Shown here piece by piece: positions 1-6,211 of a stretch of 9,080 nt of DNA. The DNA is from an uncultured Clostridium sp. Lineage in GTDB: Bacteria; Bacillota; Clostridia; TANB77; CAG-508. The translations under genes and the position numbers were made by a program. Position 1 is the stretch's first letter. The number at the start of each line of letters is the position of its first letter. The DNA is taken from NCBI GenBank assembly GCA_900553865.1, contig USFC01000064.1, positions 1 through 9,080 on the forward strand, read 5' to 3'. A model generated the notes under the pieces. The model ran no database searches, was not told where the DNA came from, and saw only the letters and a program-made list of their open reading frames with translations.

Positions 1-1007
1 TTTGTTTTGAATAATCTGTATCTCCTGAAAAGTTTTGTATATATACTATTGCTGTGTCCCAAGCGTAGCTATTCATTAAATCTGAGGTTACTGTTGAATA
101 TAAATTTACACTTGCTTCCTTTGCTGCAATCTGGCTTACATCATTCCACAATACTCCTTCTTCTGTTGGAGCTGCCCACGTTGCTGCATCTGAAACTTTT
201 GAATTTGCTTTTCCGTCTGTTCCATAACTTGCTTCATATCTAGCAATATAATATCCTCCATTTGCTTTTACGCTATCAACAAATCCTTGTAAATTTAATG
301 CCGTAGCATTTTCTTTTCCTGTAACACTTCCATTTCTTGAAGTTGTTAACTCTGAAAAAAAAGGTATCTATATCGACCTTTTTAGTATATTCTTTAGCAT
401 TTTGTTTTAATATTGGTGTTCCAGCAACTAATACTGTTTCATTTTCATCTTTATCATTTGCTCCATCTGCAAAATTATATCTTCCAAGTGTTATATTTAT
501 CTGTGTTTTATCACTTTTCTTTATTCCGTTTCCAACTGGAATCCATACATATTGATTTCCTCTATTATTTCCTTTTCCAGCTTTTACATCACCATCTTCT
601 ATTACAATGCCTTCTGTAACATTTATTCCACTATCTGAAGCTACTTTAAATCCTTTTGGTATTCTTACAATGTTATCATTGCTATCCTTTGCTACAGTTA
701 GTTTACTAACATAGCTTCCACCTTTTAACTCTGCTATAGTAGTTGTTGGAGTTACTTCTGGCTCTTCTGGCTCTTTTATGTTATTCTCTATATGCTCTAC
801 TATTTTATTTAAATCTACTTGTTCTTCTGCCGACGCCAATTCCATGTTTTCTTTTGCTTTTTTTGCCTTTTGCATTATTCCATTATTTCCTATTACCATA
901 TTTACACTTACTCCAGCTAATATAACTAGGATAATAATTGTAACTACCAATGCTACTAGTGTTATACCTTTTTCTTTATTTGTATATATTACACCTTGGC
1001 TTTTCAT
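1..1007 (-). CDS. Prepilin-like N-terminus plus FGE/C-lectin-like surface protein; frameshifted, 3' end outside window
   Basis: The protein has a short basic leader, then G-ITLVALVVTIIILVILAG, a type IV prepilin-like cleavage site and hydrophobic helix (residues about 14-34). An alpha-helical, Lys/Glu-rich stretch follows, and then a domain with YVWIPVG, and after the frame break GGYYIARYEAS and NSYAWDTAI. I associate these motifs with formylglycine-generating-enzyme-like (C-type-lectin-fold) proteins that are abundant in gut clostridia. The usual Glu at pilin position +5 is Ala, so true pilus assembly is uncertain. The ATG at 1007 is chosen because AAAGGAGG lies 8 bases upstream (1016-1023) and the promoter at 1040-1068 would start RNA near 1033, which excludes the ATG at 1049. 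The original frame stops at 276. If one T of the T8 tract at 355-362 is removed, the frame stays open to the window edge with family-like sequence. It is therefore a recent frameshift, phase variation, or a sequencing error. No catalytic function can be assigned. Confidence 0.75.
355..362 (-). other. T8 homopolymer at the frameshift point
   Basis: On the coding (minus) strand eight T residues follow codons GAT ACC. Read with eight, the product becomes TFFFRVNNFKK and ends at 276. Read with seven, it becomes TFFSELTTSRNGS and stays open for more than 110 codons to the window edge. The tract is a plausible site for slipped-strand variation or transcriptional slippage, and equally a common place for homopolymer sequencing error. 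Confidence 0.8.
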
Positions 1008-1039
1008 TCTATTTTCCTCCTTTGTATCCTCTTTTTTTA

Positions 1040-1068
1040 ATTTTATCAATCTTTTTTTCCTTCGTCAA
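1040..1068 (-). promoter_or_regulatory. Sigma-A-type promoter of the prepilin-like gene
   Basis: On the minus strand there is TTGACG (1068-1063), a 17-base spacer, and TAAAAT (1045-1040) preceded by TGA, which gives an extended -10. Each hexamer matches consensus at five of six positions. Predicted RNA start is near 1033, leaving a leader of about 26 bases that carries AAAGGAGG at 1016-1023. The -35 hexamer lies immediately after the mrnC stop codon, so the gene can be transcribed independently of the rbgA-mrnC unit. Confidence 0.65.
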
Positions 1069-1073
1069 CATTT

Positions 1074-1481
1074 TTAGTTGAATTTTTCATTTAGTATTTC
1101 ATTTAATCTTTTTTCTTGTTTAGTTAAATATAAATATCCTATTAATCCTTCAAAAGCTGTTGCATGGCTATACTCTGCTATACTCGCATTTTTAGGCAAA
1201 TGATGATTTTGTGCATTTCTTCCTCTTCTCACTATATCTTTTTCTTCTTCAGTCAAATATTTCATTATTCTTTCTAAAGTTTCCGCCTGTGCTTTTGCTT
1301 TAACATATTTAGTTGTTTCTACATGTAATTTATGTGGATTTAATTTTGTCGTTTCCACTAACTTTGTTCTAATGTATAACTCATATACTACATCACCTAT
1401 ATATGCCCATACAAGTGGTGGCATAAGATTTACTTCTTCTATAGATTTATTTCTTTTAGTTATCTCTTCTACTTCTCCCAT
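1074..1481 (-). CDS. mrnC: Mini-ribonuclease III
   Basis: Mini-III is a dimeric RNase III-type endonuclease that lacks a double-stranded-RNA-binding domain. In Bacillus subtilis it matures the ends of 23S rRNA. This 135-residue protein has the normal length and the family blocks: AYIGDVVYELYIR (residues 26-38, with the metal-binding Asp30 and Glu34), RRGRNAQNHHLPKNAS (85-100) and EYSHATAFEGLIGYLYL (103-119, with acidic Glu111). There is no dsRBD after it. The ATG at 1481 has AAGGAA about six bases upstream and opens directly into the family sequence. The gene starts 42 bases after the rbgA stop with no terminator between, so the two are probably co-transcribed. This pairs two large-subunit/23S functions. 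In Bacillus the gene usually sits beside cysS instead. Identification is firm; the rRNA role is taken from the family. Confidence 0.95.
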   Translation of the reverse strand: MGEVEEITKRNKSIEEVNLMPPLVWAYIGDVVYELYIRTKLVETTKLNPHKLHVETTKYVKAKAQAETLERIMKYLTEEEKDIVRRGRNAQNHHLPKNASIAEYSHATAFEGLIGYLYLTKQEKRLNEILNEKFN

Positions 1482-1523
1482 TTTTGTTTCCTTTCTTTCA
1501 GTATGTAAAGTTTGCTTTTATTT

Positions 1524-2477
1524 TTAGCATTTTTCTATTGTTATTCTTCCTAGCTTTCCGCTTCTAAACTCATCTAATAATATTGTAGCTACTTTTTCTT
1601 CATCTACATTTCCACCAGATATTATTGCGCCTCTTTTTCTTCCTATCATATACATTATTTCCATTATGTTTTCGTTTTCCATATTTTCTTCATCACTTAA
1701 AATCTTTTCAACTTCTTTTATATCTAATTTGTAGCGTTCTATTACTTTTTGTTTTTCATTTTCTAGTAAAAATTTTAATAAATAATATGCTATTTCTGTT
1801 TTTTCTAAAATATCATCTTTTATTGTGCCAGTATATGCTAAGTCTAAAGCAATTTGTTCATTTTCAAATTTTGGCCATAATACCCCAGGTGTATCTAGTA
1901 ATTCTATTTTCTCATTTACACGTATCCATTGTTTTTGCCTTGTTACTCCCGGTTTATTTCCTACTTGTGCAGAAGATTTTTTTGTTATTCTATTTATAAA
2001 AGAAGATTTTCCTACATTTGGCACTCCCAGTACCATTACTCTTATGCTTTTTCCCACTCTTCCTTTATTAGCATACATTTCTTTATCTTCACAATTTACT
2101 TTTTCAATTTCTCTTATTATTTCATTAATTCCTTTTCCAGAATTTGAATCTGTTAAAACTGCTGAAATTTCTTTTTTCTTAAAATAATTTATCCATTTAT
2201 TGTTTTCCTCTTCGCTTGCTAAATCTGCTTTATTTAATGCAATTATTTTTTTCTTATTTTTTATCCACTCTTGTATATCTGGATTACTACTAGCCATTGG
2301 TATTCTTGCATCCAATACCTCTACTACTACATCTATTAATTTTAAGTCTTCTTGTATTTGCTTTTTCGTTTTTGCCATATGGCCAGGATACCACGAAATT
2401 GGGACTTTTGAAAAACTTTTTTGACTATCATTATTTTTCTTTTCTGCTCTGATTTTTCTTTTTTGGTACATATCCAT
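1524..2477 (-). CDS. rbgA: Ribosome biogenesis GTPase RbgA (YlqF)
   Basis: RbgA is a circularly permuted GTPase needed for late assembly of the 50S subunit. The permuted motif order is visible: G4 NKAD (residues 82-85), DSNSGKG in the G5 region (110-116), G1 GVPNVGKSS (151-159), PGVT in the G2 region (176-179) and G3 DTPG (195-198). The family opening SWYPGHMAK is at 28-36, and the C-terminal RNA-binding helical region ends in KLGRITIE. At 317 residues it is longer than the Bacillus protein mainly because of a basic N-terminal tail of about 25 residues before SWYPGHMAK. The ATG at 2477 is preferred because the purine-rich AGAAAGAAG lies just upstream at usable spacing. The GTG at 2486 overlaps that site, and an ATG at 2471 is also possible. 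It is followed by mrnC after 42 bases. Its promoter is not clear, and a weak terminator-like hairpin lies upstream. Confidence 0.95.
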   Translation of the reverse strand: MDMYQKRKIRAEKKNNDSQKSFSKVPISWYPGHMAKTKKQIQEDLKLIDVVVEVLDARIPMASSNPDIQEWIKNKKKIIALNKADLASEEENNKWINYFKKKEISAVLTDSNSGKGINEIIREIEKVNCEDKEMYANKGRVGKSIRVMVLGVPNVGKSSFINRITKKSSAQVGNKPGVTRQKQWIRVNEKIELLDTPGVLWPKFENEQIALDLAYTGTIKDDILEKTEIAYYLLKFLLENEKQKVIERYKLDIKEVEKILSDEENMENENIMEIMYMIGRKRGAIISGGNVDEEKVATILLDEFRSGKLGRITIEKC

Positions 2478-2506
2478 TTTAATCACTTCTTTCTATTCTA
2501 TCATTT

Positions 2507-2528
2507 AAAAAAATACTTAAAAGTATTT
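2507..2528 (-). terminator. Weak AT-rich hairpin with T-tract
   Basis: AAATACTT and AAGTATTT form a perfect 8-bp inverted repeat separated by two bases (2511-2518 and 2521-2528). On the minus strand the repeat runs into seven consecutive T residues. It lies 12 bases after the 61-residue ORF and before rbgA. It has only one G-C pair per arm, so it would be a weak or partial terminator that allows read-through into rbgA. Confidence 0.35.
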
Positions 2529-2539
2529 GTTTTTCGTTT

Positions 2540-2725
2540 TTAACTTGAAATTATTATATCATATTTTTGTTTATTTATAAAGTCAAGAGCCTCAAAATAT
2601 TTATCTTCATATTTGAATATTACTTTTATATTACCATCTTCACTAACAACAATATCTTCAATTAACTCATCTATCAATAATCTATTTAGTTCATTTATTT
2701 TTTCTTTCTTTTTAAATATATTCAT
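2540..2725 (-). CDS. 61-residue ORF resembling the C-terminal tail of a large serine recombinase; probable remnant
   Basis: The segment INELNRLLIDELIEDIVV (residues 10-27), then SEDGNIKVIFKYEDKYFEAL, matches my recollection of the end of clostridial large serine recombinases: an eLnR...LIekI.VyEdg.I.I.FkyeDey pattern. None of the catalytic N-terminal domain is present. The same frame stays open upstream of the ATG to 2782 and reads KNNDTDW just before the Met, which also suits a recombinase tail. That region overlaps the 34-residue ORF in another frame. No good ribosome site precedes the ATG at 2725, although the upstream ORF stops only 20 bases away and could allow coupled translation. The likeliest reading is a decayed piece of an integrated element. 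A small functional protein remains possible. The family resemblance is from memory and has not been checked by search. Confidence 0.5.
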   Translation of the reverse strand: MNIFKKKEKINELNRLLIDELIEDIVVSEDGNIKVIFKYEDKYFEALDFINKQKYDIIISS

Positions 2726-2745
2726 CCAATCAGTATCGTTATTTT

Positions 2746-2850
2746 TTATTGTTTCTTTTTCTTCTTCCTTTTTTGAAACAAATTAGAAATTATGCACAAA
2801 ATAATTAAAACAATAATAAATAGTACTGATATTAATAATTCTTCAAACAT
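2746..2850 (-). CDS. 34-residue single-pass membrane peptide with basic tail
   Basis: The ORF encodes a short acidic N-terminus (MFEEL), one hydrophobic segment of about 18 residues (roughly 5-22, rich in Ile, Leu and Val), then FQKRKKKKKQ before a TAA stop. This suggests one membrane helix with its lysine-rich end in the cytoplasm. Support for translation is the strong GGAGGAG at 2860-2866, 9 bases before the ATG. It is the best ribosome site between the divergent promoter region and rbgA. The next ORF begins 20 bases after its stop. I do not recognise a family. It could be a small regulatory or toxin-like membrane peptide, or a chance ORF over the open 5' part of the recombinase remnant, which it overlaps in another frame. 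No antitoxin partner is evident. Confidence 0.45.
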   Translation of the reverse strand: MFEELLISVLFIIVLIILCIISNLFQKRKKKKKQ

Positions 2851-2895
2851 TTCTTACTACTCCTCCAAATCCATTTATTTCCATCATTTTTTGAT

Positions 2896-2941
2896 AAAAA
2901 AAGCAATACAAAAAAACTTTTATAATCCTTTCGTACTGCTT
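2896..2941 (-). terminator. Terminator-like or attenuator-like hairpin in the leader
   Basis: On the minus strand AAGCAGTAC (2941-2933) can pair with GTATTGCTT (2909-2901) over nine positions including one G-U pair. The loop is 23 bases and at least five further T residues (2900-2896) follow. The pairing is complete only in minus-strand RNA; the plus strand would have an A-C mismatch. It lies between the proposed minus promoter and the 34-residue ORF, where it could attenuate transcription. The loop is longer than in most intrinsic terminators. Confidence 0.3.
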
Positions 2942-2982
2942 AATCAATTATAAATTTCATATTTTTATTTAACTACATTGAC

Positions 2983-3011
2983 ATTATAGCATTATAGCCT
3001 CCAAAAGCCAA
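2983..3011 (-). promoter_or_regulatory. Candidate minus-strand promoter, divergent from the XRE gene
   Basis: TTGGCT (3011-3006), a 17-base spacer and a perfect TATAAT (2988-2983) point left toward the small ORFs and rbgA. A second TATAAT at 2996-2991 has no -35 partner. The -35 hexamer overlaps the first operator-like repeat by three bases, so the XRE protein could control this promoter too. The resulting leader would be about 125 bases long. Confidence 0.4.
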
Positions 3012-3045
3012 CCGATATCGGCGTATAATTTCAACCGATTTCTGC
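3009..3045. promoter_or_regulatory. Paired operator-like repeats for the XRE regulator
   Basis: CAACCGATATCGGC (3009-3022) and CAACCGATTTCTGC (3032-3045) match at 12 of 14 positions and begin 23 bases apart, about two helical turns. The first contains a perfect 10-bp palindrome, CCGATATCGG (3012-3021). They bracket the TATAAT of the xre promoter, one in the spacer and one over the expected RNA start. This placement suits negative autoregulation. Their G+C content stands out against the AT-rich surroundings. Confidence 0.5.
3024..3029 (+). promoter_or_regulatory. -10 element of the XRE gene promoter
   Basis: A perfect TATAAT lies 50 bases upstream of the ATG at 3079, with expected RNA start near 3036. 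No recognisable -35 hexamer lies 16-18 bases upstream (CCAAAA at 3001-3006). The TTGACA at 2978-2983 is too far away to be its partner. Confidence 0.5.
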
Positions 3046-3078
3046 TAGAATTTTTGTAGTGTTAAGGAGGTTTTTAAA

Positions 3079-3318
3079 ATGTTATTTAAAGAAGCAATTA
3101 CTTTAAGAATACTTGAATTATGTAACAAATATAATTACACTCCAAATAAATTTGCTGAATTATCTGCTATTGTGCCATCAACATTAAGAGCATTACTGGC
3201 AAACAATGTAGATAATCCAAGTTCTACAATTATCTTTAAAATATGTAAAACTTTAAAAATAGAACTTAAAGATTTTTATGACTCTCCATTATTTGATATG
3301 GAGAAATTGGAGTATTAA
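3079..3318 (+). CDS. Small XRE/Cro-CI family DNA-binding regulator
   Basis: This 79-residue protein is essentially a single five-helix HTH_3 domain. ILELCNKYNYTPNKFAELSAI is helix 1-2, IVPSTLRALLANNVDNPSSTI is the turn and recognition helix (about residues 30-50), and IFKICKTLKIELKDFYDSPLF is the closing helix pair with the DFYDSPLF ending common in clostridial stand-alone regulators. There is no sensor domain. AAGGAGG at 3064-3070, 8 bases before the ATG, fixes the start. It is the only plus-strand gene in the window. It converges on the ABC permease and diverges from the small ORFs. The repeats at 3009-3045 are its likely operators. Targets are unknown. Autoregulation and control of the divergent unit are the simplest inferences; a link to the Bce genes is not supported by shared sites. 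Confidence 0.85.
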   Translation: MLFKEAITLRILELCNKYNYTPNKFAELSAIVPSTLRALLANNVDNPSSTIIFKICKTLKIELKDFYDSPLFDMEKLEY

Positions 3319-3321
3319 AAT

Positions 3322-3345
3322 AAGAGGCTTGTAATAGCCTCTTTT
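3322..3345. terminator. Bidirectional intrinsic terminator between xre and the ABC permease
   Basis: AAGAGGCT (3322-3329) and AGCCTCTT (3336-3343) form a perfect 8-bp stem with a six-base loop. T residues follow on both strands: TTTT from 3342, then TTTT a few bases on in the plus direction, and TTATTTTA in the minus direction. It begins three bases after the xre stop at 3318 and about 20 bases after the permease stop at 3364, so it serves both convergent units. Confidence 0.8.
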
Positions 3346-3363
3346 ATCGTTTTATCAGATATA

Positions 3364-5409
3364 TTATTTTTCCTTAATTATATTTTTACTGCAAATATAA
3401 GTTACTAAGAAGTATCCTCCATAGATTGCAACAATAAATATTGCAACACCAATTATTGATGATACTAAATTAGCGGCTCCAAAGGCACTTAACAAATAAT
3501 TACAAAATTTAATTCCAAATATAGAATGTATAATTGCAACTAATAACGGAAACATAAAAAATATACCAATTTGTCTAAACAATGCTTTATTAATCATTTT
3601 TTCATCTACGCCTATTTTTCTTAGCATATTAAACTTTTCTACATTATCACTTGATTCCGATAATTCTTTAAGTGCTAGAATTGCAGCACAAGAAATTAAG
3701 AATATAATACCTAAGTATAATCCTATAAAGGTAACCATTGCACCTAGTCCAATACTATTTTCTTTAATTGTCATTTTAGAATCAAAATCAATAACAGTAT
3801 TATTAGAATTTTCTTTGCAAATTTCACTTAACTCTTTTTCCGAAATATTTTTCTCATTTATATCTGTAACATTATAATTAGCAGTTAAATATTCATATTT
3901 TTTCATTGAATCATTTACTGCATTATCAGGAACAACAAAAACTCCCATATTTGAATATGTTGAATTCATTGCAATAAAACCTTCTACACAACTATCATAT
4001 TTTGGTTTTAATTCCTTTTCATTTATATTAAGTATTGTATATGCCTTAAGTCCCTCATTCCTGAATTCTACATATTCTGAATAATTAGCAACAATAAAAT
4101 ATTCATCATCATTTAATGTATATTCTTTTAGTCCAAACAATTTTGCAATTTTGTTGTAATCACTTATCTTTACAATACTTTCCTTCTTATTGTATGGCAT
4201 TAAAGGATATTTATCCTTTGCAATATCATAGTAAGAGCCAATACTGGTTTTTAAGTCAATATTATCAAAGTTATAAACATCAAGTTTTACTATATCTTTA
4301 AGTTTGTTATCTACATCATAGCCTAATTTTTCAAGTGTATCATATATTGAAATTTTTGAATCTTCTATTTGTTTTTCAGAATAATACTCATAATCAGTTA
4401 CATTTATAAACTTACCAATTTGAACATCTGCTGGAGCCAATTTTTTCAAATTATTTGTCATAGATATTTTCATAGACATTGCACTCGATAGCACGCAAAT
4501 CGTTATAAATAACATCAAACATATTATTGTCACAGAAAAAGTCATAGTATTTATTTTACTTGAAAACTGTCTAAGGGTGAAACTATTTAACCCTTTATAA
4601 TAAGTGTTCTTCATACTTATAAATATTTTTAAAAGCAATCCTGATAAAGACCAAAACACAAAGAAAGTTGAAATAGCACCTACTCCTATAGGAACAAAAA
4701 TACTATTTGCATTAGCCATTTTCTCAATACCACCAGTAACCTGATAATAAGCAAATCCTAATGCTATACAAGAAATAATAAACACTATTGTACAGAACAA
4801 CGGATTTTTTAATTTTATTTTTTCAGATTTTTTGTTAGAATGCATTAAATCTATCAATTTACATTTACTAATATTTATAGTATTAAATATCATAACTACA
4901 AAATACATAATACTAAAATAAATCAAAGTTTTAATACAAGCATTTGTTGAAAATACGAATTGAAATCTAGTTAAATCTGCTTCAAACATATTAGCAACCA
5001 AAATACTCATCAATTGTGATAATAAAAAACCTATTCCTAAACCAACTACCAATGAAACTATACCTATTATTAATGTTTCAATAAATAATATTAAGGATAT
5101 TTTCTTTTTGCTCATTCCAAGCGTTAAATAAACTCCAAATTCTTTATTTCTTCTTTTTATTAAGAATCTACTTGCATAAACAATTAAAAACGCTAATATT
5201 ATAGATACAAACACGCTAACACCAGAAAGAACATTGGTCATAAGTTTTATTATTTCTGCTGTTGTTGATGACACCTTCATCATAACTGACTGATCATCTA
5301 TTGCATTGAACACATAAAAAATTGCAACACCTAGTATCAGAGTAAAGAAATAGATGGCATAATCCTTTATACTCTTACTAATATTTTTTAATGATAACTT
5401 AAAGAGCAT
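3364..5409 (-). CDS. BceB-type ABC transporter permease (antimicrobial-peptide sensing/resistance)
   Basis: This is the membrane subunit of a Bce-type transporter. These transporters release cell-wall lipid targets from peptides such as bacitracin or lantibiotics, and flux through them signals to a partner kinase. At 681 residues it has normal family length and about ten membrane helices: roughly 17-36, 59-80, 106-131, 160-180, 204-222, 237-262 and 288-311, then 556-580, 611-632 and 651-674. A large outside domain of about 240 residues (312-553) sits between helices 7 and 8, which is the BceB hallmark. FtsX-like motifs include RRNKEFGVYLTLGMSKKKI (86-104), and a similar MLRKIGVDEKMI segment lies at 595-606. 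Its ATG at 5409 overlaps the end of the ATPase gene by 11 bases, implying coupled translation. The gene ends at the shared terminator. The specific peptide cannot be read from sequence; the outside domain is the variable part that decides it. Confidence 0.9.
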   Translation of the reverse strand: MLFKLSLKNISKSIKDYAIYFFTLILGVAIFYVFNAIDDQSVMMKVSSTTAEIIKLMTNVLSGVSVFVSIILAFLIVYASRFLIKRRNKEFGVYLTLGMSKKKISLILFIETLIIGIVSLVVGLGIGFLLSQLMSILVANMFEADLTRFQFVFSTNACIKTLIYFSIMYFVVMIFNTINISKCKLIDLMHSNKKSEKIKLKNPLFCTIVFIISCIALGFAYYQVTGGIEKMANANSIFVPIGVGAISTFFVFWSLSGLLLKIFISMKNTYYKGLNSFTLRQFSSKINTMTFSVTIICLMLFITICVLSSAMSMKISMTNNLKKLAPADVQIGKFINVTDYEYYSEKQIEDSKISIYDTLEKLGYDVDNKLKDIVKLDVYNFDNIDLKTSIGSYYDIAKDKYPLMPYNKKESIVKISDYNKIAKLFGLKEYTLNDDEYFIVANYSEYVEFRNEGLKAYTILNINEKELKPKYDSCVEGFIAMNSTYSNMGVFVVPDNAVNDSMKKYEYLTANYNVTDINEKNISEKELSEICKENSNNTVIDFDSKMTIKENSIGLGAMVTFIGLYLGIIFLISCAAILALKELSESSDNVEKFNMLRKIGVDEKMINKALFRQIGIFFMFPLLVAIIHSIFGIKFCNYLLSAFGAANLVSSIIGVAIFIVAIYGGYFLVTYICSKNIIKEK

Positions 5410-6166
5410 CGTTTAAGTCACCACCAAGTAATGTTACAACATCTATTATTTTATCAAAAAATTCTTTTCTAGAATTTGTTCCTTTAATTATTTCATTAAA
5501 AATTTTGCCATCTTTGATAAATATAACTCTTGAAGAATAACTTGCAGTAAACGCATCATGTGTCACCATAAGAATTGTTGCTTGTAATTCTTTATTCAAA
5601 TAATCAAATTTTTCTAAAAGCATTTTAGCTGACTTTGAATCCAATGCACCTGTTGGTTCATCTGCAAGAATTAACTTTGGATTAGTAATTATTGCTCTTG
5701 CACTAGCGACTCTTTGCTTTTGACCTCCACTCATTTGATATGGATATTTATTAAGTACATTAACAATATCCAGTTCTTTTGCAACTTTTTTAATTCTTGT
5801 ATCAATTTCTCTCGAATTCACATTTTGAATAGAAAGTGCCAAAGCAATATTTTCATAAGCAGTTAAAGTATCAAGTAAATTAAAATCTTGAAATATAAAA
5901 CCTAACTCTTCCCTTCTAAACTTATTTAGACTATTTCCTCTTAATTTTGTGATATCATTACCTGCTACATAAATATGTCCAGATGTAACTTTATCAATTG
6001 TAGATATACAATTTAAAAGAGTAGTCTTTCCAGAGCCACTTGCTCCCATTATTGCAACAAATTCTCCCTTTTCAACATCAAATGATAGGTTATCAATTGC
6101 TTTTGTAAGACTAGATTTATTGCCATAATATTTTTCAATTTTATCAATTTTTAAGATATTTTCCAT
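5399..6166 (-). CDS. BceA-type ABC transporter ATP-binding protein
   Basis: This is the cytoplasmic ATPase partner of the downstream permease. It has 255 residues with a complete catalytic set: Walker A GASGSGKTT (41-49), Q-loop Gln93 in IFQDFN, signature MSGGQKQR (145-152), Walker B LILADE (165-170) with catalytic Glu170, the D-loop in GALDS, and switch His203 in VTHD. This is the MacB/LolD/BceA subfamily pattern. The C-terminus has the short post-core extension seen in BceA proteins. The ATG at 6166 is preceded by AAAGGAG with seven bases of spacing. The 118-base gap from the kinase gene holds the repeated regulatory box (6212-6252), so the transporter pair has its own promoter region. All key residues are intact. 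YxdL- and VraD-like relatives differ mainly in the peptide handled, so no gene symbol is assigned. Confidence 0.92.
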   Translation of the reverse strand: MENILKIDKIEKYYGNKSSLTKAIDNLSFDVEKGEFVAIMGASGSGKTTLLNCISTIDKVTSGHIYVAGNDITKLRGNSLNKFRREELGFIFQDFNLLDTLTAYENIALALSIQNVNSREIDTRIKKVAKELDIVNVLNKYPYQMSGGQKQRVASARAIITNPKLILADEPTGALDSKSAKMLLEKFDYLNKELQATILMVTHDAFTASYSSRVIFIKDGKIFNEIIKGTNSRKEFFDKIIDVVTLLGGDLNDAL

Positions 6167-6183
6167 AATCTTTCTCCTTTCTG

Positions 6184-6196
6184 ATTACATTGTAAT
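6184..6196. promoter_or_regulatory. Second palindrome near the ABC ribosome site
   Basis: ATTACATTGTAAT has perfect 6-bp arms about one central base. It resembles the ATTACAAAATTGTAAT core of the upstream box. It lies 18 bases before the ATPase ATG and overlaps a possible -10 (TATATT, 6199-6194 on the minus strand). It could be an extra regulator site or a weak RNA hairpin. No equivalent lies at the same place before the transglycosylase. Confidence 0.3.
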
Positions 6197-6211
6197 ATAA
6201 AAGATAGGATT

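Noticed and set aside
7..1077. Several plus-strand ORFs of 60-99 codons over the prepilin-like gene
   Set aside because: They are Leu/Phe/Ser-rich mirror frames of the AT-rich minus-strand gene. They have no ribosome sites and no family resemblance.
1625..2424. Plus-strand ORFs of 72-124 codons over rbgA
   Set aside because: Antisense shadows of a well-supported GTPase gene. Their composition is that of translated antisense sequence.
2478..2486. GTG start for rbgA at 2486
   Set aside because: The purine-rich ribosome site directly abuts it. Spacing is only usable for the ATG at 2477.
2845..2886. 13-codon minus-strand leader ORF (MEINGFGGVVRNV) overlapping the GGAGGAG site
   Set aside because: It has no ribosome site of its own, and its Gly-Gly-Val codons are simply the ribosome site of the next ORF read in another frame.
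2978..2983. Perfect TTGACA on the plus strand as -35 of the xre promoter
   Set aside because: It is 40 bases from the TATAAT at 3024, and no -10-like hexamer lies 16-18 bases downstream of it.
4116..4301. Plus-strand 61-codon ORF inside the permease gene
   Set aside because: Antisense to the intact BceB-type gene, with no ribosome site or recognisable domain.
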